Shown piece after piece: positions 44,265 to 54,152 of a stretch of DNA of 64,000 nucleotides. Origin of the DNA: Myxococcales bacterium (GTDB lineage: Bacteria; Myxococcota_A; Polyangia; Palsa-1104; JAEUJZ01). The notes below the pieces were generated by a model that saw only the letters and a program-made list of their open reading frames with translations, did not search any database and was not told the DNA's origin. Position 1 is the first letter of the stretch. Each line of letters begins with the position of its first letter. The stretch covers positions 62,001 to 126,000 of the forward strand of contig JAEUKB010000036.1 in the NCBI GenBank assembly GCA_016794365.1, read 5' to 3'. Made by a program: the position numbers and the translations under genes.

Positions 44265-45593
44265 CTACAGTTCATCGATGCCAAACGGCAAGACCTGACG
44301 GATGTGCGACGCATCGAGCAGCAGCATCAGCAGTCGATCGACTCCGAGCGCGACGCCTCCCGACGGAGGCATTCCTTCCGCCAGGGCCGATAAAAAGCGC
44401 TCATCGATCGGATATTCGGGCAGCCCGCGTCGCTTTCGCTCTTCCAGATCGTGGACAAAGCGCTGACGCTGCTCGTCGGGATCGCACAGCTCACCGAAGC
44501 CGTTGCACAGCTCCAGACCGGCGATGTAGGCCTCGAAGCGCTCGACGACGTGGGGCGATCCCGGCTTGCGTCGAGCCAGCGCACACAGCGGGCTCGGCCA
44601 GTCGCACAAGATCAGCGGTCGATGCACGCCGTCGGGATCGGGCGCGCACAGCTTCGGCTCAACGTGATCGAGGAAGACCGAAAAGAACAGATCGTCCCAC
44701 GCCCAAAACGGCTGGCCTTTGTCGTCGATGAGCGTCGGCTGCGGAACACGATAACCACCTGCTTGCAGCTTGCTCGCTAGCTCTGACGGAGTCTCGTCGC
44801 CACGAACATCGAGCCCGGAATGCGCCAGCACCGCTTCACGCACCGTCTGTTCTCGCCACGGCAGCGACAGATCGATGATCTGCGAACCGGAAGGATGTTC
44901 CGTCGAGGGCACTGTGCTGCGGACAAAGCGCGGACTGCCGTGAAGCTCCGTCGCAAGCTGAGCCGACAGCGACGCAACGTCCTGCGCAACTGCGCGCCAG
45001 TCTTCGTACGCGCGATACCACTCGAGCATCGTGAACTCGGGATTGTGATGCGGACCGGCTTCGCCCGAGCGAAACACCTTTCCCAAGCTGTAGATTCGTC
45101 GCAAGCCCGACACGAGCAAGCGCTTGAGCTGATATTCCGGCGACGTAATCAAATAGCGCGGCGGCTGAGCCTTCTGCGCATCTTCGACGGAAAATCCTTG
45201 CAAGTGCAGTTCCAAACCCGGTGACGGAACGAGCAGTGGCGCTTCAATTTCCAAGAAGTCGTGCTGCGCAAAATAGCGACGGATCGACGACAGCGCTTGG
45301 CTCCGCTTCAGAAGAAGCTGTCTCCGCCGGTCCCGGTTGATGCGAAAGTAATCACCACCCGGCGACGGAAAAGGCTGGCCGGTTCCTTTCGGAGTGGCCA
45401 GCACCGTCACAGATTCGACGATAGGAAGCTGCGATGAGTCCGCAGGGATCGAGACGGTTAGATCGACAAAGTCAGCGGCACAGAGAGCCGATAGTGAAGG
45501 AGGAAGGAAGCAGCGAACGCACTCGTCGCCGCTGTCAAGTAGCAGCGTCTGCGACGAGACTTCGACGAGCCGACCACGCAGTCGAATCGACAT
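44265..45593 (-). CDS. epmA: EF-P lysine lysyltransferase EpmA with an extra N-terminal domain
   Basis: A 442-residue class II lysyl-tRNA synthetase-like enzyme that attaches (R)-beta-lysine to EF-P. The core matches E. coli EpmA: LITSPEYQLKRLLVSG, FRSGEAGPHHNPEFTMLEWY, LELCNGFGELCDPDEQ and SGGVALGVDRLLML. No full anticodon-binding domain is present. The first 85 residues (RLRGRLVEVSSQTLLLDSG) are extra compared with E. coli (325 residues) and look like an OB fold. This is an unusual addition and may bring it closer to lysyl-tRNA synthetase. It lies 44 bases after efp on the same strand. No epmB (lysine 2,3-aminomutase) is in the window. Confidence 0.9.
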   Translation of the reverse strand: MSIRLRGRLVEVSSQTLLLDSGDECVRCFLPPSLSALCAADFVDLTVSIPADSSQLPIVESVTVLATPKGTGQPFPSPGGDYFRINRDRRRQLLLKRSQALSSIRRYFAQHDFLEIEAPLLVPSPGLELHLQGFSVEDAQKAQPPRYLITSPEYQLKRLLVSGLRRIYSLGKVFRSGEAGPHHNPEFTMLEWYRAYEDWRAVAQDVASLSAQLATELHGSPRFVRSTVPSTEHPSGSQIIDLSLPWREQTVREAVLAHSGLDVRGDETPSELASKLQAGGYRVPQPTLIDDKGQPFWAWDDLFFSVFLDHVEPKLCAPDPDGVHRPLILCDWPSPLCALARRKPGSPHVVERFEAYIAGLELCNGFGELCDPDEQRQRFVHDLEERKRRGLPEYPIDERFLSALAEGMPPSGGVALGVDRLLMLLLDASHIRQVLPFGIDEL

Positions 45594-45637
45594 AAGAGGA
45601 AGGAAAGTGCCTTCGCCGATCCGACGAAGGCCAAAGG

Positions 45638-46213
45638 TTAGCCGCGCATGCGCTCGATGTAGATGCCTTCGCGGGTGTCGATGCGGAGTAGATCGCCCTC
45701 GTTGATGAACAACGGGACGTTGATGGTCGCGCCAGTCTCGAGGGTGGCAGGCTTGGTCACGTTGTTGGCGGTGTCGCCTTTGACGCCAGGCTCCGAGTGA
45801 GTCACACGCAGTTCGACGAAGTTTGGCAGCGTCACCGAGATCACGCGACCGTTGTAGAAGGTCAGCGCAACGTCGGTGTTTTCCTTCATAAACTGCCAGT
45901 CTTCACCGACGGTGACTGAAGGTACGCTGACTTGATCGTAGGACTGCTTGTCCATGAACACGAACGAGTCATCGCCTTCTTTGTACAGATAGGTGGACGC
46001 CTTTTCCTCGACGTCGGCACCTTCCATCTTTTCACCCGAGCGAATGTTGCGCTCAATCACACCGCCGGTCAGAAGGTTCTTCATCCGGGTGCGGGTGAAG
46101 GCTTGGCCCTTGCCGGGCTTGACGAACTGCGCCTCGACGACGATGTAAGGAGCGCCATCGACCATGATCTTCAGACCTTTGCGCAGGTCGGACGTATCGT
46201 ACGTGTAACCCAT
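45638..46213 (-). CDS. efp: Translation elongation factor P
   Basis: A 191-residue factor that rescues ribosomes stalled on polyproline stretches. The modification loop KPGKGQAFTRTRMKN holds the lysine (Lys34-equivalent) that EpmA lysylates. The three OB-like domains follow, with the usual end IYIERMRG. The ATG at 46213 gives MGYTYDTSDLRKG, the normal family start. Pairing with epmA suggests this organism uses the beta-lysyl form. It has a clear target set here: several Pro-rich proteins, including the SecG tail and the kinase tails. Confidence 0.96.
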   Translation of the reverse strand: MGYTYDTSDLRKGLKIMVDGAPYIVVEAQFVKPGKGQAFTRTRMKNLLTGGVIERNIRSGEKMEGADVEEKASTYLYKEGDDSFVFMDKQSYDQVSVPSVTVGEDWQFMKENTDVALTFYNGRVISVTLPNFVELRVTHSEPGVKGDTANNVTKPATLETGATINVPLFINEGDLLRIDTREGIYIERMRG

Positions 46214-46424
46214 GTTTGCCTCGAAATGAAACGCGTCAGCTCTGGACGGGAAGTGCTTGGATATTTCCCGAGCGCGCGCCTTTTTACAGTGCATCGAGGC
46301 CGAGAGTCAACTGCCCAAAACGACGCGGTCCTGGACTTGTCAGCGTGGAAGCTCTCTTGCTACCGTTTCGCGAAGGCGCGGTGGGCGTTCCGCCGTACCA
46401 GGACAACACGCAAGGAGAATGGTG

Positions 46425-46694
46425 ATGAAGAAAATGTCTGCGCTGCTCGGTCTGGGAATTTCGCTGTGGGCACTGTCGGCTGATGCGGCGGTGACGGTTC
46501 GTTACTACAACCGGGACTCGCAGAAGCACACCTTCGAGGCAACCTGTAGCGGCAGCAAGTACACGGTGACCTTCGACGGCAGCACCACTTCTTCTACCAC
46601 GATCCAGGGCTCGGCTCCTTGCCAGGTTGGCGGCGTCAGCCTCAAGGGTGGCGAAAACATCGAGATCAAAGACGGCAAGATCATCGTCAAGTAA
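46425..46694 (+). CDS. Small secreted protein
   Basis: An 89-residue exported protein. The ATG at 46425 follows AAGGAG at seven bases. The signal peptide is MKKMSALLGLGISLWALSADA, and cleavage after ADA is likely. The mature chain of about 68 residues has two cysteines (TCSGSKY, APCQVGG) and a regular beta pattern with the acidic/basic end GENIEIKDGKIIVK. It resembles small periplasmic beta proteins, but no family is recognised. It lies 211 bases from the divergent efp and 89 bases before the formaldehyde genes. Confidence 0.65.
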   Translation: MKKMSALLGLGISLWALSADAAVTVRYYNRDSQKHTFEATCSGSKYTVTFDGSTTSSTTIQGSAPCQVGGVSLKGGENIEIKDGKIIVK

Positions 46695-46783
46695 GCGCGT
46701 CTTTCACATTCGCTGACGACGGTCGCTCCGGCGGCCTCGTCGGCACTTCGATGTCCCGATTCCCCGGGTGAGGAGTCACTGCC

Positions 46784-47893
46784 ATGCGAACCCGAGCGGC
46801 TGTTGCCTATCAAGCCAATCAACCCTTGGTCATCGAGGAAGTTGATCTCGAAGGCCCCAAGCAGGGCGAAGTCCTGGTCGAAATCAAAGCCACTGGCGTC
46901 TGTCACACCGACGAGTTCACGCGCTCTGGCGCCGATCCCGAAGGTCTGTTTCCAGTCATCTTCGGTCACGAAGGTGCCGGTGTTGTCGTCGAAGTCGGCC
47001 CAGGTGTCACGACGCTAAAGCCCGGCGATCACGTCATCCCGCTGTACACACCGGAATGTCGCGGCTGCAAGTCGTGCTTATCGCGCAAGACCAACCTCTG
47101 CACGGCGATTCGCGCAACCCAAGGCAAGGGACTGATGCCCGACGGAACCAGCCGGTTTTCGATCAAGGGCAAGCCGATTCATCACTACATGGGCTGCTCG
47201 ACGTTTGCCAACCACACGGTGCTGCCCGAGATCGCACTCGCCAAGGTTCGCAGCGACGCTCCGTTTGACAAGATCTGCTACATCGGCTGCGGTGTGACGA
47301 CGGGAATCGGCGCGGTGCTGTTTACCGCGAAAGTCGAAGCCGGAGCCAACGTCGTCGTCTTCGGACTGGGTGGCATCGGACTCAACGTCGTGCAAGGAGC
47401 CAAGATGGTCGGTGCCGACAAGATCATCGGCGTCGATATCAATCCCGCTCGCGAGGCGATGGCGCGCAAGTTTGGTCTGACCCACTTTGTAAACCCCAAA
47501 GACATCAAGGGCGACCTGGTGCCGCACTTGGTCGAGCTAACCGGCGGTGGCGCGGACTATAGCTTCGAGTGCGTCGGTAGCGTTCAGCTGATGCGCCAAG
47601 CGCTGGAGTGCTGTCATCGTGGCTGGGGCGTCTCTGTGATCATCGGTGTCGCGGGAGCCGGTCAGGAAATCTCGACGCGACCGTTCCAGCTTGTGACGGG
47701 CCGGGTGTGGAAAGGCTCTGCCTTTGGTGGCGCACGAGGACGCACCGACGTACCGCGCCTGGTGGACTGGTACATGGACAAAAAGATCGAGATCGATCCG
47801 ATGATCACGCACAAGCTGCCGCTCGAGCGAATCAACGAAGCGTTCGATCTGATGCACGCCGGTGAGTCGATTCGTACGGTGGTCGAGTTCTAA
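46784..47893 (+). CDS. frmA: Class III alcohol dehydrogenase (S-(hydroxymethyl)glutathione dehydrogenase)
   Basis: A 369-residue zinc enzyme that oxidises the adduct of formaldehyde with glutathione, using NAD. Catalytic zinc ligands are at GVCHTDEF and FGHEGAG, and the structural zinc site is [15 protein letters not shown]. The Rossmann motif [14 protein letters not shown] is present, with the ending [13 protein letters not shown]. Class III members keep the arginine-rich surface and the short loops seen here. The next gene begins directly after the stop, so the two form a complete formaldehyde detoxification unit. Confidence 0.95.
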   Translation: MRTRAAVAYQANQPLVIEEVDLEGPKQGEVLVEIKATGVCHTDEFTRSGADPEGLFPVIFGHEGAGVVVEVGPGVTTLKPGDHVIPLYTPECRGCKSCLSRKTNLCTAIRATQGKGLMPDGTSRFSIKGKPIHHYMGCSTFANHTVLPEIALAKVRSDAPFDKICYIGCGVTTGIGAVLFTAKVEAGANVVVFGLGGIGLNVVQGAKMVGADKIIGVDINPAREAMARKFGLTHFVNPKDIKGDLVPHLVELTGGGADYSFECVGSVQLMRQALECCHRGWGVSVIIGVAGAGQEISTRPFQLVTGRVWKGSAFGGARGRTDVPRLVDWYMDKKIEIDPMITHKLPLERINEAFDLMHAGESIRTVVEF

Positions 47894-48751
47894 ATGAGCC
47901 AGACCGTCACCACGCGCAGTCAGCAGCAGTGCTTCGGCGGCGTTCAAGGTTTTTACGAGCATCACAGCGTCGTGTGCTCTGGTCCGATGCGCTTCGCGGT
48001 CTATCTACCGCCGGGGGCCAGCGTCGAACATCGAGTGCCCGCGCTTTACTATCTGGCCGGACTGACCTGCACCGAGGAGACGTTCGTCATCAAGGCCGGT
48101 GCGCAGCGACTCGCGGCAGAGCTTGGACTTGCGCTGGTGACGTGCGACACAAGCCCGCGCTCGCAGCGGTTTCCGACGGACGATGAGCGCTGGGACTTCG
48201 GCCAAGGAGCGGGCTTTTATCTCGATGCAACCGTTTCACCGTGGTCGAGCGCCTATCGCATGCGTAGCTACGTCACCGACGAGCTTCGAGCCGTCATCGA
48301 TTCCAACTTTCCGGTATGTCGCGAACGACGAGGCATCTTCGGACACTCGATGGGCGGACATGGTGCGCTGACGCTGGCACTCACACATCCCGGTCTGTAT
48401 CAGAGCTGCTCTGCGTTTGCGCCGATCTGTGCGCCGAGTGAAGTTCCGTGGGGACAGCTCGCGTTTTCGCGCTATCTCGGCAGTGATCCCGGTGCCTGGC
48501 GAACCTACGACGCGTGTGCGCTGCTCAGCGACGGACACCGCTTTGCCGGAGAGCTGCTCGTCGATCAAGGTCTGGCCGATAAGTTTCTGGATCGCGAGCT
48601 ACGTCCCGAGCTGCTCGAAGCGGCTTGTGCCCGCGTAAGTCAACCACTGCGTCTGCGTCGGCATGAAGGCTACGATCACAGCTATTACTTCATCGCAACC
48701 TTCGTCGCCGATCACCTACGTCATCACGCGCAGTCGCTGCGCACACCGTAA
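47894..48751 (+). CDS. fghA: S-formylglutathione hydrolase
   Basis: A 285-residue alpha/beta hydrolase of the esterase D type. It releases formate and glutathione from S-formylglutathione, the product of the preceding enzyme. The nucleophile elbow GHSMGGHGAL is present. The motif GLTCTEETFVIKAGAQRLA is diagnostic for the family, and the late histidine is in DHSYYFIATF. The ATG follows the frmA stop codon with no gap (TAAATG), so translation is coupled. Confidence 0.95.
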   Translation: MSQTVTTRSQQQCFGGVQGFYEHHSVVCSGPMRFAVYLPPGASVEHRVPALYYLAGLTCTEETFVIKAGAQRLAAELGLALVTCDTSPRSQRFPTDDERWDFGQGAGFYLDATVSPWSSAYRMRSYVTDELRAVIDSNFPVCRERRGIFGHSMGGHGALTLALTHPGLYQSCSAFAPICAPSEVPWGQLAFSRYLGSDPGAWRTYDACALLSDGHRFAGELLVDQGLADKFLDRELRPELLEAACARVSQPLRLRRHEGYDHSYYFIATFVADHLRHHAQSLRTP

Positions 48752-48775
48752 CCGATACAGCGACGACGCGCGCAG

Positions 48776-51055
48776 CTACCGAAAGCGCGGCTTGTAGTGT
48801 GCGACGCTCTGATACTGCTCGGGCCAGTGCATCAGATGTCCTTGCTCAGCGGCGGCGTGACGGGTCCAGTACGGATCAAACAGATGCGCCCGCGCGAGCA
48901 GCGCCAGATCCGCACGTCCCGCTGCGATGATGCTGTTTGCGTCTGAATACGACGAGATGTTGCCAACTGCCATCGTCGCAATTCCGACTTGAAGACGAAT
49001 CTCTTCGGCAAACGGCGTCTGATACAGCCGTCCATACTGCGGACGACCTTCTTGGGCGGTTCCTCCCGACGAGACATCGACGATGTCCACACCCGCTTGC
49101 TTGAGCAGCTTGGCCATCTCGACGGCATCTCCCGGCAGCAGACCCCCCGGAGCCCAGTCGTGCGCCGAGATTCGCACCGAGATCGGCTTTTCCTCGGGCC
49201 AGCTCGTACGCACCGCCGCAAAGACTTCCAGCGGAAAGCGCATGCGATTGACGAGCGAGCCACCGTATTCGTCGGTCCGCAGGTTGCTCAGCGGCGACAG
49301 AAAGCTCGACAGCAGATAGCCGTGGGCCATGTGCAGCTCGATCAGGTCAAAGCCTGCATCGTTTGCCATTTCCGTCGCGGTCACAAAGTCTGACAGCAGC
49401 TTCAGCATGTCCGCGCGCGTCATTTCCCGAGGCACCTGACTGTGCGCATTCCACGCAATCGCCGACGGAGCCAGCAGCGGCCACGCTTGTTCCGACGGCA
49501 GCGGCTTGTCACCTTGCCACGGCCTCGACACCGCACCTTTGCGTCCCGCGTGCGCGAGCTGAACACCGATCTTGGCGTCGCTGTGCTGATGCACAAAATC
49601 GACGATCCGCTTCCACGCGGGCATGTGTTCTGGCTTGTACAGACCCGCGCAGCCTGGGGAAATTCGCCCGTTTCGACATACATCGGTCATCTCGGCGATG
49701 ACCAGACCCGCGCCGCCAATCGCGCGGCTGCCCAGATGAACCAAGTGCCACTCACCCGGCGTTCCGTCGTCGGCAGAATACTGACACATCGGGGACACCG
49801 CGATCCGATTGGGCAGCAGCAGATCGCGAATCCGCAGCGGCGTAAACATCGGTGGAGGCGACGGCTGCCGATTCACCTTGATTCCCGTCTGACGCTCCGC
49901 TTGAACAGCGACGTGGTGATTGACCTCAGCAATGAAGTTCGGATCGCGCTGCTTCAGGTTTTCGTGCGTGATGCGCAGCGACCGCGTGAGCAAGCTGAAG
50001 CCAAACTGCCACGGCGGAAGGTTCATAAATCGCTCGGTGTGCTCAAACCATTCCAGCGAGGTCTGGGCGGTGCGCTGAATGCTCTCGACGACGGGACGAC
50101 GCTCTGCTTCGTAGGCCGCAAGCGCTTCTTTCACCGATCCCGTTCCCGTGCGCAGTGATCGGGCCAGCGCGATCGCATCTTCCATCGCCAGCTTCGTGCC
50201 TGAGCCAATCGAAAAGTGCGCCGTGTGAACCGCGTCTCCGAGGAGAACGACGTTTTCATGGCTCCAAGAGCGACAGCGCACCGTCGGGAAGCTTCGCCAC
50301 ATGCTGCGGTTTTTGCACAGCTTGTGTCCGCCGAGTCGCGACGCGAACAGCTTTTCACAGTACGCCACCGTCGCATCTTCGTCGGCTTGATCAAGTCCGG
50401 CACGCAGGAACGTCTCGCCGGTACACTCGACAATGAACGTAGACTGCGGCTCGCCCGGTGCGGCGCTCTGGGTGTAGCGATATGCGTGAACCCGCCACAG
50501 TCCGTGCTCGTTTTCGTCGAAGTAAAACGTAAATGCGGGCAGCGGCTGCGTGCTCCCGAGCCAAACAAAGCGATTGGGACGCCAGTCGATCTGCGGCGCA
50601 AAGGCATCGGCAAAGCGCGTCCGCACCACGCTGTTGAGCCCGTCGCTGCCCACCACCAAGTCGGCGTCCAAATAGGCATCCACATCATGCGGTGCCAGCT
50701 CGCGCTCGAACTCGATCTCGACGCCCAGCGCCAGCGCTCGTCGCTGCAAAATCCGCAGCAGATCGTGTCGTCCCAGCCCCGCGAAGCCGTGTCCGCACGA
50801 GCGAACCACTTGATCGCGACAAAACACGTCGATGTTGTCCCAGTGATAAAAGCTACGCTCGATCTCGTTGTAGCTTTCGGGATCTTCGTCGCGCAGAGCA
50901 CCCAGCGTCTGATCCGAAAAGACCACGCCAAAGCCGAATGTGTCCGACGGACGGTTCCGCTCGATCACCCTGATCCGACTGTGCGGATCGGCCTTCTTCA
51001 TCAAGATCGCCAGGTACAGACCCGCTGGACCACCACCGAGACAGACGATGTTCAT
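48776..51055 (-). CDS. Two-domain flavoenzyme: FAD monooxygenase fused to an Old Yellow Enzyme domain
   Basis: A 759-residue fusion. Residues 1-370 are an aromatic-ring FAD monooxygenase, with the Rossmann start [14 protein letters not shown] and the FAD motif [24 protein letters not shown]. From about 395 an NADH:flavin oxidoreductase (OYE) domain follows, with [33 protein letters not shown] (part) and SVRISAHDW. Such fusions are 2-aminobenzoyl-CoA or salicylyl-CoA monooxygenase/reductases, which dearomatise CoA-linked substrates. The final step depends on a CoA ligase that is not in the window. The ATG at 51055 is chosen; a GTG two codons upstream is also possible. It is convergent with fghA. 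Confidence 0.88.
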   Translation of the reverse strand: MNIVCLGGGPAGLYLAILMKKADPHSRIRVIERNRPSDTFGFGVVFSDQTLGALRDEDPESYNEIERSFYHWDNIDVFCRDQVVRSCGHGFAGLGRHDLLRILQRRALALGVEIEFERELAPHDVDAYLDADLVVGSDGLNSVVRTRFADAFAPQIDWRPNRFVWLGSTQPLPAFTFYFDENEHGLWRVHAYRYTQSAAPGEPQSTFIVECTGETFLRAGLDQADEDATVAYCEKLFASRLGGHKLCKNRSMWRSFPTVRCRSWSHENVVLLGDAVHTAHFSIGSGTKLAMEDAIALARSLRTGTGSVKEALAAYEAERRPVVESIQRTAQTSLEWFEHTERFMNLPPWQFGFSLLTRSLRITHENLKQRDPNFIAEVNHHVAVQAERQTGIKVNRQPSPPPMFTPLRIRDLLLPNRIAVSPMCQYSADDGTPGEWHLVHLGSRAIGGAGLVIAEMTDVCRNGRISPGCAGLYKPEHMPAWKRIVDFVHQHSDAKIGVQLAHAGRKGAVSRPWQGDKPLPSEQAWPLLAPSAIAWNAHSQVPREMTRADMLKLLSDFVTATEMANDAGFDLIELHMAHGYLLSSFLSPLSNLRTDEYGGSLVNRMRFPLEVFAAVRTSWPEEKPISVRISAHDWAPGGLLPGDAVEMAKLLKQAGVDIVDVSSGGTAQEGRPQYGRLYQTPFAEEIRLQVGIATMAVGNISSYSDANSIIAAGRADLALLARAHLFDPYWTRHAAAEQGHLMHWPEQYQSVAHYKPRFR

Positions 51056-51131
51056 GGGCACTGAAATATCACCCGCTGCCGCAAAGGTCTATCGAAGTGC
51101 TCCGACGGAAGGCGATATACTCGGAGCCACG

Positions 51132-52484
51132 ATGACAGCGGCAAATCAGCGAACGGAGCAAACCAGCCAGCGCTTCGCGGTGATTGGTGGAGGCGTCACG
51201 GGCTGCGTGCTCGCCGAGAGAATTCAGCAGCGATATCCCGAAGCCAGCGTCACGCTGCTCGAAGGAAGCGGCACGCTCGGTGGTCTGTCGGTGCGCAGTG
51301 AGCCTGATCCGATCGGCTGGGATCGCTTCTATCACGTCGTGACGCCGCAAGATGTGCTGCTCCTCGACTGGCTCAAGCGGCTTGGGGTGGAAGATCGACT
51401 GCGCTGGAAGAGCGCGCACACCGGCTTTTACGCCGACGGACGATTGCATCGCTTCGATACTCCGCTCGATTTTTTGCGCTTTCCGCCGCTGAGCCTGTTT
51501 GAAAAAGGACGACTCGCGGCCAGCATCTTGTACGCATCGCGAATCACCGACGGAAAACCGCTGTGGAACATCACCGCCAGCGACTGGCTGCGTCAAATCG
51601 CCGGACCCGATGTCTATCGCAAGTTCTGGGAACCACTTTTGCGCGCCAAGCTCGGTAGCGCCCACAACGAAGTCGCCGCGACGTTCATTTGGTCTACGAT
51701 TCGCAGGCTCTACGCGACGAGACAAGCCGAAGGACGACGCGAAGCCTTTGGCTACATCTCCGGCGGATATGCTCCGGTATTTTCCGTCGCCGAACAGTAT
51801 TTGTCCAAGCTGGGTGTGATCGTTCGCAAGCACGCCGCAGTCACCAGCATCAGCGACGTAGGCGACGGCAGCACCCGCATCCGCACACGCGATGGTGGCG
51901 AAGTCATCGTCGATCGCGTCATCTACACCGGCCCGTCGAGATTTCTCCCCGAGCTGTGCCAGAGCATGCCGATTCCTGCGTCGCTGCTCAAACAGGCACA
52001 GTCGATTCGCTATCTGGGCGTGCTGTGCATGGTCGTCAAGCTGACGCGACCGTTCTGTCCGTATTACGTGCTGAACCTGACCGATCCGGGGCTGCCCTTC
52101 ACCGGCGTGATTGGGTTATCGACGCTGGTTGATCCCAGCGAGACGGGCGGACATCACCTGGTCTATTTGCCGCGCTATCTGCCCGACGACGATCCCGACT
52201 TTGACAAACCGGATGAAGCGTTTTTGGAGCCGTTTTTTTCGGCCCTCGAGCGCATCGGTCACAGTCGAGGCTTCCGTCGCGACGAAGTCATCCTTCACAA
52301 GCTGTTCCGCAGTCGGTTCGTCAGCCCGATCGCGGTGCGCGGCTACGACCAGCAGCGACTGCCTATTCCGCTTGTGCCACGACGCCTGTACCTGCTAAAC
52401 ACCGGGCGCATCCTCGGCGGAACGCTCAACAACAGCCAGATGATTGAAGAAGTCGAGCGCGGTCTTGACGAGATCCTGGCCTAG
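51132..52484 (+). CDS. FAD-dependent amine oxidase-like oxidoreductase
   Basis: A 450-residue flavoprotein of the amine oxidase/protoporphyrinogen oxidase superfamily. The dinucleotide-binding start is FAVIGGGVTGCVLAERI, and the middle has GYISGGYAPVFSVAEQ. The C-terminal FAD contact is in LYLLNTGRILGGTLNNSQM, where many relatives have a GD-x6-G pattern. Proteins of this shape often act on isoprenoid or sugar-linked substrates. The ATG at 51132 has CGGAG five bases upstream, and a TATACT hexamer ends about ten bases before the ATG. It may be co-transcribed with the ArsA-like gene 36 bases downstream. Confidence 0.8.
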   Translation: MTAANQRTEQTSQRFAVIGGGVTGCVLAERIQQRYPEASVTLLEGSGTLGGLSVRSEPDPIGWDRFYHVVTPQDVLLLDWLKRLGVEDRLRWKSAHTGFYADGRLHRFDTPLDFLRFPPLSLFEKGRLAASILYASRITDGKPLWNITASDWLRQIAGPDVYRKFWEPLLRAKLGSAHNEVAATFIWSTIRRLYATRQAEGRREAFGYISGGYAPVFSVAEQYLSKLGVIVRKHAAVTSISDVGDGSTRIRTRDGGEVIVDRVIYTGPSRFLPELCQSMPIPASLLKQAQSIRYLGVLCMVVKLTRPFCPYYVLNLTDPGLPFTGVIGLSTLVDPSETGGHHLVYLPRYLPDDDPDFDKPDEAFLEPFFSALERIGHSRGFRRDEVILHKLFRSRFVSPIAVRGYDQQRLPIPLVPRRLYLLNTGRILGGTLNNSQMIEEVERGLDEILA

Positions 52485-52520
52485 CTGATTCAGCGACGAG
52501 AAGGCCAACGCAAAGAGTGC

Positions 52521-53705
52521 ATGGAACCCAAGCTAAGAGACAGCAGCCTCGCCGATGTGATCTCGCGCAAGCGGATCATCTTGGTGGTCGGCTCGGGTGG
52601 CGTCGGTAAGACCACGACTTCTGCGACGCTGGGACTGTTGGCTGCGCTGCGTGGCAAGCGCGTGCTCGTGCTGACGATTGATCCTGCGCGACGGCTCGCC
52701 GATGCACTGTCGGTGTCCGCGCTGAATCACGACATTCAGAAAGTGCCCGAAGAGCGGCTGCGCGTGCTGGCCCAAGCCCGAGGCGAAGCGCCGGTTCCAG
52801 GTGGCACGCTCGACGCGATGATGCTCGATCAGAAGCGCGCCTTCGATGACTTGGTGACGCGCTATGCGCCCGATCCGAAGCTGCGTGAGCGCGTGTTCCG
52901 CAACCAGATTTATCAGCAGATCTCATCGGCGCTCGCGGGCTCACACGAATACGCAGCAATGTCGCGCCTGTTCGAGCTGTCGCAGCTAGACCGTTATGAC
53001 CTGCTTGTGATGGATACGCCACCGACGGAAAACGCGATCGATTTTCTCGATGCGCCGCAGAAGATGTCACAAGCCGTCGATTCCGAAGCGATCCAGTGGA
53101 TCATGAAGCCGTACCTTCAGCAGGCTGGCAGCTTTTCGCTGCGTCTCCTCGGGATGGGCGGAACGCTGGTGCTCAAGGGACTGGCGCGCTTTGTTGGCTC
53201 CGATTTTTTATCGCAGGTGGCCGAGTTCTTCGTCGAGTTCCAAGCCGTCTTGGCCGGTTTCCGAGAGCGTGCGCAGAAAGTCACGACGCTTTTGCAAAAG
53301 CCCGAGGTCAGCTTCCTGCTCGCGTGTAGTCCCGAGTCGCTCAGCATCGACGAAGCGCTGTACTTTTACGAGCGGCTGTCGCGCGCCAAGATGCCGCTCG
53401 GTGGCTGCATCGTCAATCGGGTGCATACCGCGCTTCCCGACGTACCGACAGAGCTTGAACCGCTTTTGAAGCAGCGACCCGAGCTGTCAGGCTATGCGAC
53501 GGACGACTTGCAGCAGCTCGCCGAGCAGCTTGGGCGAATCTATGCCGAGCAGCGCATCTTGGCCGCCAATGACGCAGCGTCGATTGCACGCCTGGCGAAG
53601 ATGATTCCGCTGCCGATGTGCCAGGTTCCGCTGCTGCCGCAAGACGTTCACGATGCCGGAAGCATTGCCGCTGTCAGCAAGCATCTCATCCCGGTTCAAT
53701 CGTAA
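52521..53705 (+). CDS. ArsA/Get3-like ATPase
   Basis: A 394-residue ATPase of the SIMIBI class. The deviant Walker A GSGGVGKTTTSA lies at residues 24-35, followed by VLTIDPARRLADAL, and switch II is LVMDTPPTENAIDFLDAP. Bacterial members are related to arsenite-pump ATPases and to Get3, which guides tail-anchored membrane proteins. The metal-binding cysteine pair of Get3 is not evident, and no arsenic genes are nearby, so an arsenic role is unlikely. It is one of the single-domain ArsA-like proteins common in myxobacteria and actinobacteria. It follows the oxidoreductase by 36 bases. Confidence 0.88.
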   Translation: MEPKLRDSSLADVISRKRIILVVGSGGVGKTTTSATLGLLAALRGKRVLVLTIDPARRLADALSVSALNHDIQKVPEERLRVLAQARGEAPVPGGTLDAMMLDQKRAFDDLVTRYAPDPKLRERVFRNQIYQQISSALAGSHEYAAMSRLFELSQLDRYDLLVMDTPPTENAIDFLDAPQKMSQAVDSEAIQWIMKPYLQQAGSFSLRLLGMGGTLVLKGLARFVGSDFLSQVAEFFVEFQAVLAGFRERAQKVTTLLQKPEVSFLLACSPESLSIDEALYFYERLSRAKMPLGGCIVNRVHTALPDVPTELEPLLKQRPELSGYATDDLQQLAEQLGRIYAEQRILAANDAASIARLAKMIPLPMCQVPLLPQDVHDAGSIAAVSKHLIPVQS

Positions 53706-53766
53706 GCTACGTCGCACACACGATGTCTTTTGATCAGCGCATCGAGATCAGAGACACTAAGCGGTC

Positions 53767-54150
53767 ATGCAAGATCTTCGACTCTACTTTCCCGGTCAGC
53801 TCTCGTGGCTTGCACAAACGGTAGAAGAAACCGGGCTGGTGGGTCCGCTCATCTACGACGGTGAAAGCAATACAGAGTGGTGCGAAGGCGAAGCGCTAAA
53901 GCTGCCAGTTCGAGTGAACTTTACGCGCGCCAAGCGAGATGGAGAGATGGAAATCTCCGCTCCTGTTTTTGTAAGGCTTTTTACTCGATACGATGAGCCA
54001 GTAAAAGAGGATGCGGTGACCGACTTTGCGGTTCAGCTCGCGCTGGCTCTGACGGTGCATGCACATGCAGCCGTTGACATTGGCACAATGGGATACGACG
54101 GCGGGGAAGACTTTTCGTTTTCGGTCGAAACGTCCCTGCCCGCCCGGTAG
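53767..54150 (+). CDS. Uncharacterised small protein
   Basis: A 127-residue soluble protein without signal or membrane segments. Two features stand out: an even beta/alpha pattern and a C-terminal half that reads QLALALTVHAHAAVDIGTMG. Composition is a little more AT-rich than its neighbours. It is 61 bases after the ArsA-like gene, and its stop is 2 bases before the stop of the convergent A-type carrier. No family is recognised. Confidence 0.5.
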   Translation: MQDLRLYFPGQLSWLAQTVEETGLVGPLIYDGESNTEWCEGEALKLPVRVNFTRAKRDGEMEISAPVFVRLFTRYDEPVKEDAVTDFAVQLALALTVHAHAAVDIGTMGYDGGEDFSFSVETSLPAR

Positions 54151-54152
54151 CG

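Noticed and set aside
50216..51064. Plus-strand frame opposite the flavoenzyme fusion gene
   Set aside because: Antisense shadow of the Rossmann FAD domain; no independent support.
52521..53705. Arsenic resistance ATPase
   Set aside because: The fold is ArsA-like, but there is no arsenite pump or regulator nearby and this is a single-domain Get3-like form.
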